From Pedobacter metabolipauper (GTDB lineage Bacteria; Bacteroidota; Bacteroidia; Sphingobacteriales; Sphingobacteriaceae): a stretch of 64,000 nt of DNA. A model generated the notes under the pieces. That model was not told the DNA's origin. It saw nothing but the letters and a program-made list of their open reading frames with translations, and searched no databases. The stretch is from positions 497,781 to 561,780 of the forward strand of contig NZ_SNYC01000005.1 in the NCBI RefSeq assembly GCF_004362715.1, given 5' to 3'. The translations under genes were made by a program, and so were the position numbers. This document shows positions 42,032-51,600 of this stretch, in pieces (the stretch's first letter is position 1; each line of letters opens with the position of its first letter).

Positions 42032-42787
42032 ATGTTAAGCAAACGCATTATTCCCTGCCTGGATGTAAAGGACGGCAGAACGGTTAAAGGGGTTAATTTT
42101 GTTGATCTGAAAGATGCCGGTGATCCGGTTGAACTGGCCTGGCAATACGCACAGCAAGGTGCTGATGAACTGGTTTTCCTGGACATTACGGCTACGCATG
42201 AGCGACGCGGAACTACCCTGGAAATGGTTAAGTCCGTTGCCAGGCAACTAAATATTCCATTTACCATTGGTGGAGGCATCTCTACCGTTGCCGATGCTGA
42301 AGCCCTGCTCAACGCAGGCGCGGATAAGATCAGCATCAATTCTGCCGCGGTAAGAAACCCTGCCTTAATTGAAGAACTTGCTAAAGCTTTCGGTGTTCAA
42401 TTCGTCGTAGTTGCAGTAGATACTAAATTGATTGAAGGCAAGAATTGGGTTCACCTGAATGGCGGCCGTTTAATTACAGAGCTGGAAACAGAAAACTGGA
42501 TCCGGAAGGCCGAAGGTTTAGGGGCCGGCGAGATCTTGCTGACCTCTATGGATCATGATGGTACCAAGCAGGGGTTTGACTGCCTGCTGCTGGATAAGGT
42601 CGCTAAATCGATCAACATTCCTGTAATTGCGTCTGGCGGTGCCGGTAAGGTGGAACATTTTACAGAAGTATTCCTCCAAACGGGTGTAGATGCTGCACTT
42701 GCTGCTTCTGTTTTTCACTTTGGTGAGATCCCCATCCCCTATTTAAAAGAAGAATTAAAAAAACACCATATTCCGGTTAGGATATAA
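42032..42787 (+). CDS. hisF: Imidazole glycerol phosphate synthase, cyclase subunit
   Basis: A 251-residue TIM-barrel cyclase that forms imidazoleglycerol phosphate and AICAR with ammonia from HisH. Key stretches: [20 protein letters not shown] (start with catalytic Asp), [30 protein letters not shown] (about 75-105), [15 protein letters not shown] (second catalytic Asp, about 168) and [15 protein letters not shown] (about 202). Four bases separate it from hisA and four from hisI. Confidence 0.97.
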   Translation: MLSKRIIPCLDVKDGRTVKGVNFVDLKDAGDPVELAWQYAQQGADELVFLDITATHERRGTTLEMVKSVARQLNIPFTIGGGISTVADAEALLNAGADKISINSAAVRNPALIEELAKAFGVQFVVVAVDTKLIEGKNWVHLNGGRLITELETENWIRKAEGLGAGEILLTSMDHDGTKQGFDCLLLDKVAKSINIPVIASGGAGKVEHFTEVFLQTGVDAALAASVFHFGEIPIPYLKEELKKHHIPVRI

Positions 42788-42791
42788 CAAC

Positions 42792-43382
42792 ATGAATATA
42801 GATTTTGAAAAAACACAGGGTTTAGTTCCTGTCATTATACAAGACGTGCAGACCCTGGAAGTTTTGATGCTGGGTTACATGAACCAGGAAGCCTGGACAA
42901 AAACCCGGGAAGAAGGAAAGGTAACCTTCTTTTCAAGGTCTAAGAACCGCCTTTGGACCAAAGGTGAAGAAAGCGGCAATTTCCTCTTTGTAAAAGAAAC
43001 ACATATCGACTGCGATCATGATACCATCCTGATCAAGGCAAGTCCAGTTGGACCAACCTGCCACACGGGTTCCAGAAGCTGTTTCAATACGAACTACAAC
43101 CAGAACTTCATCTTTGAACTGGAAAAGATCATTAATGACCGTTATGAGAACCCTTCCGAAGAATCTTATGTCAATAAGCTTCGTAAAAAAGGCTTAAATA
43201 AAATTGCCCAAAAAGTGGGTGAAGAAGGTGTTGAAACGGTAATTGCCGCTTTAAATGAAACGGACGTAGATTTTGTCAACGAAAGTTCTGATCTGATCTT
43301 CCATCTTCTGGTACTTTTAAGGGAAAAAGGAAAAACCTTAGCTGATATTGGGGTTAACCTGGAAGGAAGGCACAGTAAATAA
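42792..43382 (+). CDS. hisIE: Bifunctional phosphoribosyl-AMP cyclohydrolase and phosphoribosyl-ATP pyrophosphatase
   Basis: A 196-residue fusion for steps two and three. The HisI part (1-105) has LMLGYMNQEAWTKT and the metal-binding HIDCDHDTILIKASPVGPTCHTG (about 76-97). The HisE part (about 115-196) is the MazG-like helical domain with KKGLNKIAQKVGEEGVETVIAA and SDLIFHLLVLL. Last biosynthetic gene of the operon. Confidence 0.97.
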   Translation: MNIDFEKTQGLVPVIIQDVQTLEVLMLGYMNQEAWTKTREEGKVTFFSRSKNRLWTKGEESGNFLFVKETHIDCDHDTILIKASPVGPTCHTGSRSCFNTNYNQNFIFELEKIINDRYENPSEESYVNKLRKKGLNKIAQKVGEEGVETVIAALNETDVDFVNESSDLIFHLLVLLREKGKTLADIGVNLEGRHSK

Positions 43383-43388
43383 ACCAAG

Positions 43389-44288
43389 ATGCTGAAACAC
43401 CTGCATACGCTTACCGGCCATCAAAACCCGATCTATTCGTTAGCTAATTCTATCGAGGACGGAATATTCTTTAGTGCCGGCAACGATAAAGGTGTGGTTC
43501 AATGGTCATTAAAGAACATGGCTTTCGTAAAAGTGCTGGTGCCGGTACAGAGTTCCGTATATGCGCTGCACAGACACGAAAACCTGCTTTTCATTGCACA
43601 GCGAAGTGGACTGATCCAGGTATTTGATCTCGTAGAGGAAAAGATCACCGCGACGTTAAGCTTCCATAAAAAGGGTGTTTTTGACATCAAATCCATTGCT
43701 TATAAGAATGAACTGATCAGCACGGGCGAAGATGGAAATGCAGCCATCTGGTCGTTAAAGGATTACAGCTTGCTGTATAGTTTCCCCGTAATCGCGGATA
43801 CCGTTAGGGCTATTGCTGTTAGCAACGATGAAAAGGAAGTAGCTTTAGGTTGTAAGGATGGCGTGATCCGGATCTACAGCTCTGCAGATTACGGCCTGAT
43901 CAGGGAACTCAGGAGCCATTCCCTGCCCATTACGGCCATTCAATATTCACCCTCTGGTGATTACCTGATCTCCGGAAGCCGGGATGCCCAGCTCAAAGTA
44001 TGGAGCCTGCCGGATTATCAACTGATCAACCAGGTTGCGGCCCACATGTTCGGCATCTACTCCATTGTGTTCCATCCTACAAAACCTTTTTTTGCTACCT
44101 GCAGTCAGGATAAAGGAATCAAGCTTTGGGGTGCCCATGATTTTAAGCTGTACAAGATCTTAAGTCTGGAGAAGCAGACGGAAGGTCATTCACACTCCAT
44201 CAATAAATTGATCTGGAGCACCAATGGCAGGTATTTAATTTCTACCGGTGATGACAGACTGGTTATGATCTGGTCTTTTAATCCTTAA
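43389..44288 (+). CDS. WD40-repeat beta-propeller protein
   Basis: A 299-residue protein made of about seven WD40 repeats, with recurring GH...(x)n...W-S ends such as HQNPIYSLANSI, SIAYKNELISTGEDGNAAIWSLKD, ITAIQYSPSGDYLISGSRDAQLKVWSL and NKLIWSTNGRYLISTGDDRLVMIW. No signal peptide, so cytoplasmic. It starts six bases after hisIE and is probably cotranscribed with the his operon, although nothing in the sequence links it to histidine synthesis. A scaffold or binding role is the only safe statement. Confidence 0.9.
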   Translation: MLKHLHTLTGHQNPIYSLANSIEDGIFFSAGNDKGVVQWSLKNMAFVKVLVPVQSSVYALHRHENLLFIAQRSGLIQVFDLVEEKITATLSFHKKGVFDIKSIAYKNELISTGEDGNAAIWSLKDYSLLYSFPVIADTVRAIAVSNDEKEVALGCKDGVIRIYSSADYGLIRELRSHSLPITAIQYSPSGDYLISGSRDAQLKVWSLPDYQLINQVAAHMFGIYSIVFHPTKPFFATCSQDKGIKLWGAHDFKLYKILSLEKQTEGHSHSINKLIWSTNGRYLISTGDDRLVMIWSFNP

Positions 44289-44351
44289 GATCTCTTTACT
44301 GTAATTCATTTTCCTTAATTGGATGACATCATTCTGGAGATGAAAAATTAA

Positions 44352-47153
44352 TTACTTTTTAATGCTTCCGAATTTTCTTGGATAATAGGCCAGCGAAACC
44401 ATAAAATACTGCTGCAATACATTGACTGTTCCCCTGGTGATGCTATTGCTGTCCCCATAATTGATGATGCTGGTATTTTGGTGCAGCAGATCAAGTGCAG
44501 AAAACTTAACCTCTCCATTGTTTCCTTTTAGAAACCGGTAGCCGACATTTGCATTCCATATCGTAAAATTCACATCTTCTGCATAAGACGAGATGCTTTT
44601 ATTGTAGTTGAGGTTGCTGCTGATGAATACATTTTTTGGCCAGTTTAAACCCGCATTGATCCCGGTAACCAGGTTCTTGTACGAGTTATCGGAACTGCCC
44701 TGCTGTGTACGGTTATAGGTTAACAGGGACTGACTTAGTCCCGTATTTACCAGCCCTTTAAAGCTATACCCTAAACTCAGCTGGTTATTGGTATTTAAGC
44801 TTTTAGTCATTACTTCGCTTCCATTGATATATCCCGGATTGCGTCCATAGTTCAGGCTGCTGGTGTAACTAACCTGAAACTGATGGTCTTTAATATTGTA
44901 AACCTCGTATAAGCTGCCATAATAGCCAATATACTTCCGGTCTGAAACATTAACGGTATAATGCACATTTCTGCCCAGTGCATCGTAGTTACTGCTGTCA
45001 GAAAAATGATCTTTGGTAATTCCTGCTGTCAGATTAACCGATATAAATTCAGAATTTTTTGTTTGTCCCCCTGCATGTGTAAACTTCAGGACAGCTTCAT
45101 GGGTATATGCTGGTTTTAATACCGGATTTCCCAAATGAAGGTAATAAACATTCGCATCATCTACAATTGGAGCGAGCTGGTAGATACCCGGATAACTAAC
45201 AGATGTTGTATAGTTTAGGCTATAGTTATGGTAATAGTGCCCATATTGATCATTTTTATAGTTTATTGATGCCGCTGGTATGAAATGAGCGTATGATTTA
45301 TCCAGCTTTTGGAATGCTTTATCTGAGTTATTTTTTTGATCGAATAACCGGGCTTGCGCAAAAAAGTTCATGCTCCAGGTTTTACTGTACCTGCTGGATA
45401 AGCTTTTTGTAATTGATTTGGTAAATTCCAGTCCCGGACGTTCATTAAGTGAACGGTAATGGCTGGTATTGGTCAAATTTGCGTTTGAGATGTATTGCTG
45501 GCTGCCTGTATTTAAATCTCCTACCCAAGTCTCTTCCCTGCTGTCATAACTGGTTAGCTCATTCTTAAAATTGACTGTAAAAAAATGACTCCCGGAATTT
45601 AAAAGGCCCAGTAAATCACTGAAATTCGTACTTAGGCTATGTGAGGCATTATTTTCATCTGTTTTATATTTCCGGTTGAAGTATTGGCCTTCTCCAGGGA
45701 TATTTGATGTAAATTCTGTGATCCGTGTACTTTCATAATTCCGCTTATTGCCACCATACTTATAAACCACCTCCAGGTTGATCGATTTTGAGTGGTGCGA
45801 TGCGTTGTCGTAATATCTTTTCATTGCGAGTCCTGTGAACAGGTTGATCCCGGTCTGCCTATCCTCATTATCCTGCTGCGACTTGTTCTTGCTTTGTGCA
45901 TTGGTCTCCGTATTTAAGGACTCCATAACCTGCGCATTCTGGCTGTACCGTTGCTGCCCCTGCAGACTGGAATTGATATAAAAATTGGCTTGTTCGTAAT
46001 TGTGTGTATAGTTGGCCGACGCACGATGACTTGTATTCCCATTTACTGAAGTACCAACCTTATCCTGAACCAGCAACGCATTCTCATTTAGGGTTACCAG
46101 GGTCTGAACCTGATCCAGTACCTCATTTTGAGAATCGCTATAGAAATAATCTGCTTTTAGTGAGGTTTTCTTATTGAACTCATGGGCAAACGTTGCTCCG
46201 CCCGAGCTAAACTCGTTTAATCCCTGCTTGCTGAAGTCTGACTGATAATCCTGTTCAATCCCTTCTCCCTTAAACGAGCTGTAACCTATTAATGTTTGTA
46301 CATCGTTTGCCGTTTTATTGACATTGTTCCGTGATCCCACCAGGCTCAGCTGCGTTTTAGCAGTAAAACCACTTAACATCCCATCAAAGGCATAGCGCTT
46401 ATCCGTTCCATATCCCATCCCTATCTTTCCAAAGTACCCATCTTTCTTATCCTTCTTCAGAACAATGTTCAGATTGGTGTTGGGATCTACCACGTTCTTA
46501 TCTTCCTTATCGGTATACACCTGGATCTTATCTACAGCATTTTTTGGAAGGTTTTGAGTAGCGATCTTCGTATCTCCTCCAAAAAATAATTTCCCATCTA
46601 CCAATACATTGCTGATCTTTTTACCATTTACAGTGATTAATCCGTCGCTCCAAATTGTTACGCCCGGCAGTTTCCGCAGCAGATCTTCTACTACCGCATT
46701 GGTATCCAGCTTAAACGCATCGGCATTGAACTCCAGCGTATCTCCTTTCATCCGCACCGGCGGCCTTTCTGCCACGATATTTACTTCCTGCAGATTGTTC
46801 TCTGCACGTTCCAAGTTCATCGCCTTCAGAATGATCTTTCGCGTGTTAGCCGGGATAATAAATTCCTGACTTATCGACTGGTATCCAATATAGCTCGCAG
46901 TGATCCTCAATCTTATCCCTACCGGAAGTTCTTTAAACTGAAACTTACCAAAGTTGTTGGCCAGCTGGTAGCTCAATAATTGTGCATTATCTGCCCTATA
47001 GATCGATAGCGTTGCCGACTTCAGTACGTAGTTATGTACGGAATCACGAACTAATCCGTCCACCAAACCAACGTATATCGAATCTTTCTTCTGTGCCTGA
47101 ACATTAAAACTTAGACAAAGGAAGATCAGGCTAAATAGTATATTTCGAATCAT
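44352..47153 (-). CDS. Outer-membrane beta-barrel protein with carboxypeptidase-like N-terminal domain
   Basis: About 933 residues from the ATG at 47153 (MIRNILFSLIFLCLSF, a clean signal peptide ending VQAQ); the longer frame from 47216 would translate a noncoding 9-base repeat. A carboxypeptidase-D-like domain follows (GLVDGLVRDSVHNYVLKSA, about 25-110), then a degenerate TonB plug (LLRKLPGVTIWSDGLITVNGKKISNVLVDGKLFFGGD) and a large barrel of the OMP_b-brl_3 type to the C-terminus. There is no SusD partner. It may be a transporter or an adhesin-like barrel. Preceded upstream by a 6-bladed propeller gene on the same strand. Confidence 0.88.
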   Translation of the reverse strand: MIRNILFSLIFLCLSFNVQAQKKDSIYVGLVDGLVRDSVHNYVLKSATLSIYRADNAQLLSYQLANNFGKFQFKELPVGIRLRITASYIGYQSISQEFIIPANTRKIILKAMNLERAENNLQEVNIVAERPPVRMKGDTLEFNADAFKLDTNAVVEDLLRKLPGVTIWSDGLITVNGKKISNVLVDGKLFFGGDTKIATQNLPKNAVDKIQVYTDKEDKNVVDPNTNLNIVLKKDKKDGYFGKIGMGYGTDKRYAFDGMLSGFTAKTQLSLVGSRNNVNKTANDVQTLIGYSSFKGEGIEQDYQSDFSKQGLNEFSSGGATFAHEFNKKTSLKADYFYSDSQNEVLDQVQTLVTLNENALLVQDKVGTSVNGNTSHRASANYTHNYEQANFYINSSLQGQQRYSQNAQVMESLNTETNAQSKNKSQQDNEDRQTGINLFTGLAMKRYYDNASHHSKSINLEVVYKYGGNKRNYESTRITEFTSNIPGEGQYFNRKYKTDENNASHSLSTNFSDLLGLLNSGSHFFTVNFKNELTSYDSREETWVGDLNTGSQQYISNANLTNTSHYRSLNERPGLEFTKSITKSLSSRYSKTWSMNFFAQARLFDQKNNSDKAFQKLDKSYAHFIPAASINYKNDQYGHYYHNYSLNYTTSVSYPGIYQLAPIVDDANVYYLHLGNPVLKPAYTHEAVLKFTHAGGQTKNSEFISVNLTAGITKDHFSDSSNYDALGRNVHYTVNVSDRKYIGYYGSLYEVYNIKDHQFQVSYTSSLNYGRNPGYINGSEVMTKSLNTNNQLSLGYSFKGLVNTGLSQSLLTYNRTQQGSSDNSYKNLVTGINAGLNWPKNVFISSNLNYNKSISSYAEDVNFTIWNANVGYRFLKGNNGEVKFSALDLLHQNTSIINYGDSNSITRGTVNVLQQYFMVSLAYYPRKFGSIKK

Positions 47154-47154
47154 T

Positions 47155-47271
47155 TTGAGAACGTTGAGAGCGTTGAGCACATTGAAAAGGTTAAGAATTT
47201 TGACATCACTAAGCACCCTGAAAGCACTGATAACGTTAAACTTATGGAGAAGTGTGAGAATGTTGAGAGCG
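47155..47271. repeat. Array of thirteen degenerate 9-base repeats
   Basis: The plus strand divides into 9-base units of consensus YTGARARCR: TTGAGAACG, TTGAGAGCG, TTGAGCACA, TTGAAAAGG and so on, ending with GTGAGAATG and TTGAGAGCG before 47272. Period and phase hold for all 13 units. It fills the gap just upstream of the start codon of the beta-barrel gene. Confidence 0.75.
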
Positions 47272-47305
47272 TCAACTGGTATCGATTTGTGTGTTTGTGT
47301 TTCAA

Positions 47306-48568
47306 TTATAATTTCTCCTTTAACCTGATCTGTAACAGCACTGGATTGTCCCGATTGCTGCCTTTGGTAAAATATGCTGTTAAACCGGGACTGTACTTAA
47401 TGGATTTATCAGCGTTCTTCTCATAGGCCTGAAACATTTCCAGGGAGGAAAAGTCAGTATACAGGCTTTTTCCATCGCAAGCCATAAGCCCGGTGTTACC
47501 AAAATTGTATCCTTCTCCTATCGGAAGAAAGCAGGTACTCTCGTCAGTTAAAATATGATTATAGGCAATCAGGGTTCCTGTTTTTAGGTTATAGATTAAA
47601 TCCTCTTCTTTATTATCTACATTCATCGTATTTGCCCTAAATATCAAATTATCTTTCATCTGGTAGCAATTGCTCAACGCAAAGATCTTATCGGTATTAT
47701 GTTCTATGTATTTAATCCGCTTTTGCTTAAAATCCGGATTCTGTATAAAATCGGAAGGGAGAGCGCTAAACAGCGGAAAAATGAACTGGTAGGCTTCTGA
47801 TACACCTTTGGGCGTAACTTTATAAATACTGTAATTGTAGGGTTTGATATAGAAGAACTCCGTATCTATACCATAATTGAAGAACGGACCCGTTGATGGG
47901 CTTAGGACGTCATCGTTTATTGGGAGTATATCTTTGCTGTAATAGAGCGCAGTTGCCAGCGTATCTTTAAAATGCTGAACATAATCCAGAAAATGACCGT
48001 CTTTGGCATTTGCGGGTAAATAATCATTGTATCCGGAAGATACAACCAATTTATCCTCTCCCAAAAAAACGAAATCCGAGAAATGTGGTTCGCCTTTCCT
48101 GATCTCAATCTCTTTTAATTTCTTACCATTAAAATCATAATGAAACCAGGTCATCATCATGGTATTCTGAAAAATGATCTCTTTTGTCCACCTGTTGACC
48201 TTAAAGTCCCGGATTCTTTTGGTGTAATCCAAATTGCTGTTGCCTCCTTGAATCTTTGCATGAAACTTTCCTGCTTTGGTAAAGAAAAGAATACTGTTCG
48301 TATTTTCATCGCGGATGATAAAATACTCGTCGGTTACCTCAAGCTGACTGATCTGTCCGAAAGTACTTTCCTTTGTTGTTTCCAGCGGGATGTAGATTGC
48401 TCCTTCAAAAATATCAGATGCACTCCCTCCGCTTGCGTTGGAAGGATCTACCCTGAGCCTGGTTACATTGGTGCTTACAAGTGTCACGTCGTCCTGTCCA
48501 TAAACCGCTAAAGAAGCAGCAAATGATAGCGCGAACAGTATGGTTTTAATTGTTGTGCGTAAATTCAT
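47306..48568 (-). CDS. Exported 6-bladed beta-propeller protein
   Basis: A 420-residue protein with a signal peptide (LFALSFAASLAVYG, cleaved near residue 24). The rest shows the spacing of a Bacteroidota 6-bladed propeller (DUF4934-like): FEGAIYIPLETTKESTFGQISQLEVTDEYFIIRDENTNSILFF (about 53-95), with later blades ending in aromatic-Asn turns, and YKVTPKGVSEAYQF in the fourth blade. Such proteins bind peptides or glycans in the periplasm or at the surface; the substrate is unknown. It lies between a beta-barrel gene and an alpha-2-macroglobulin gene. Confidence 0.85.
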   Translation of the reverse strand: MNLRTTIKTILFALSFAASLAVYGQDDVTLVSTNVTRLRVDPSNASGGSASDIFEGAIYIPLETTKESTFGQISQLEVTDEYFIIRDENTNSILFFTKAGKFHAKIQGGNSNLDYTKRIRDFKVNRWTKEIIFQNTMMMTWFHYDFNGKKLKEIEIRKGEPHFSDFVFLGEDKLVVSSGYNDYLPANAKDGHFLDYVQHFKDTLATALYYSKDILPINDDVLSPSTGPFFNYGIDTEFFYIKPYNYSIYKVTPKGVSEAYQFIFPLFSALPSDFIQNPDFKQKRIKYIEHNTDKIFALSNCYQMKDNLIFRANTMNVDNKEEDLIYNLKTGTLIAYNHILTDESTCFLPIGEGYNFGNTGLMACDGKSLYTDFSSLEMFQAYEKNADKSIKYSPGLTAYFTKGSNRDNPVLLQIRLKEKL

Positions 48569-48685
48569 AATTACCTAATCCTAATCAAATAAATAAATAA
48601 TAAAATCAAGATCAGCACCTCATTTATCAACTGACCGTTCTGATCGAATATTCGGTACTGATCTTTGTGCTTTCTGGAAATCTTA

Positions 48686-51600
48686 CTAGTTAACGGTTAC
48701 TCTTTTTAAACCCTCGCGACCATAAAAAACGGGGAAGTACATCATCTCTGCTTTTGCAGGATTAAGCACATAATTACCGGAATACCTTGGCATCAGCTGA
48801 ATGTTAAATGTATATTCACCTTTCTTAAGTTTGGTACAGAAGATGGACGTTTTATGTTTAAAGTATTCGCGGTGTGTTTCTATACCCCAGAAGCTGGTCA
48901 TTTTATTTTCGTAAGAGCAGCCTGCCGGAATTGGTATCTCGATCATCACATAATCTGCATCTGCACTTACCGTCACATTTACTTTTAAATTGGTCAGTAC
49001 TCCCGCTTTTAACTGGCGAACGACAGTGCCGTTTTGATTAAACGCTGTAGTTACCGTAAACTCCTTGCTTACTTTTGCAGGTTTAGGATTATTGAACTGC
49101 TGATAGGCTGTAAAATATACCGGTGCATTTCCATTCTTTTCCACTATTAATTTTGCCGGTTCTATGGTTTTATGATATGGAAATACCGTAACTTTTTCCG
49201 TATGATTCAGTGATATTGAAGGAGGTTCTGGTCTCTGACGGCTAATCATCAAATCTGGTAAAATGGTTTCAAGGATCAAAGATGATTCATATGTATTGCG
49301 CCACTGTCCGTCTTTTCTCTGTTCCAGGAAATATCTTAAAATACGGTCAAGCTCGTTGTTGTATTTCCTTTCTGCTTTCAGGATCTGGTAGGCGAGCAGG
49401 GTATTTTGAATGCTGTTGTCCCAGAATTGGTTCAGCTCTTCACCCCAGTAGCTATTGCCGAACATGGTTGATTTTTTGAGATCCAGCAGCCACTTGATGT
49501 CTACCGCCATACCTGCTTTTTGCCGCAGCTGCATCATTTGCAGCTGATCATACAATGGTGTTTTGTATACTGGTTTTCGTTCCGGATATCTCTGCTGTTC
49601 AACTGCTGCTGCTTTTTCACGCTGCGCAGTTTGCTGTTCGATGGCTGTTACCCAATCCTTAATGTAATATTTATCGTTCAGTAAGTTCAACAATCTAACG
49701 GCATGGATCTGGTCTATATTTTTACGGTCTGCCAGCTTATTCACCAGGTAGTTATAAAGCTGGTCTTTATTAAGCGTTACTGCATATCCTTGTTTCTGGG
49801 CTTGAAGCAACGCTTCTACCACATGGAGGCTGATCCAGATCTCTTCATTACTATTTTGCCACCATCCCCAGGTACCTTCCGGCCGTTTATTGTTCTGCAG
49901 CTTCTTGATCAGTTCTTTGATGTTCTTTTCTTCTTTAAAACTTTCTCCAAGATAACTGCGTACTGTTTTTTCCAGCAACAAAGATTTAAGCTTGGATGCG
50001 ATTTGCTCATTACATAAATACTCATACCGCTTTAGTTTCTCGATCTCATCCAGCAATACCGGGAAAACTGAAGCTTCGGCATGCAGGGTTACTTTTCCAA
50101 GACTTGCATCAAAATTGTAAGTAACTGCAGTATCCCTCAATAAAGCATCGAAATAACCTTTTGTTTCTAAAACACCGGCTTGAAGCAATGGGATCTTGCG
50201 GATCTCTCCATCAAAGTAGCCGTTATCTTTTTTAAGGGTGTACTCAAACTTTAAACTGTCTGCATTGGACGGATTGCCAATGGATTTGGCGACAATGGCC
50301 ATGGTGTCAATCACCGCATTTTTAATTTTTTTCAGTCCATTCAATATTTCCAGGTCATTATAACTGAACTTACGGGTTACGCTTTCTTCAAAGGGGTTAT
50401 AATTCATCAGCTTCCCGATTACACGGATGCTGTCTCCAATGATGGCAAACTGGGGAGAAACAAAATTAGCACTTAAGTTTTTAAAGGATTTTATGCTGGT
50501 TTCATGCTGTCCGTTTTGTTTTTTTCCGTTCATGGCAATGAGCCTGGTCGTCCAATTGGTAATGTCGTCCGGAAATTTAACGGTAAATTCGGCAATGCCA
50601 TTTTCATCGGTAAGCAGCTTAGGCTGCCAGATGGCATAATCAGAGAAGTTGGTACGCATAGTTTGCTGTTGTGTAACCAGTTCTCCGGTTGCCGTTGCCT
50701 GCATATTTCCAGATTTGGTTTTAACAATAATTACCCCATTTGCTCCCCTGCTGCCATAAATAGCGGTCGCATCTGCATCTTTTAAAATACTTATTTCACC
50801 AATCAGGCTGGCATCCAGACCGGACACGTCCCCATCGTATGGAATTCCATCAACAATGACCAGCGGTTTTTTTGCTGATGTAGAATTAATTCCTCTGATC
50901 ATGAAACTTGCTTCACTGAAAGATTTCACAGAAACACCGGCTACCCTTCCCGCTAACATACCGGAAAGATTTTGTGAGATGGTCGTTATAGAACCTGTTA
51001 AAGATTCTTTCTTCTGCGTACCATAACCAACCACGACAACTTCATTCAATGAATTAGACATCTGTCTCAACGGTATCTCACCTACATTACCATTATGAAC
51101 CACTACTTCATGTGAATCATAACCTAAATAAGAAATAACAATTCTTCCATTTTTAGGAACCCGGATTTCAAATTCACCCTTTTCATCTGCAGTTACAATT
51201 CTGTTTAAACCTCTGATCTTAACTGTTGCGCCCCACAATGGCGTTTTATCCTTTCCGTCAATGACCCTTCCGCTCATTTTATAGATCAGCATAGATGGAT
51301 CAAAATACGTCTTATTTAAGTTTTCGATGATCGTTTCACCAACAAAATATTCCGATGAGCGGCCTATGTCAACGGATTTGATTTGCTGATCGATGTCAAT
51401 GCTTAGCCGATCTGCCGGTTTGATATTCACTACAGACCATTTAAAATAATTCACACCATTCCGCTTGATCTCTACCGGTTCCTGGATAAAGTACCGGTTA
51501 TCTTTAAACAGGTACAGCACTCTGTATTTACCCTGTTCTAATGAAAGAAAATCACTATCGCTGCCCCTCCAGATCTTTAAAAAAGCAGGATCGTCATATT

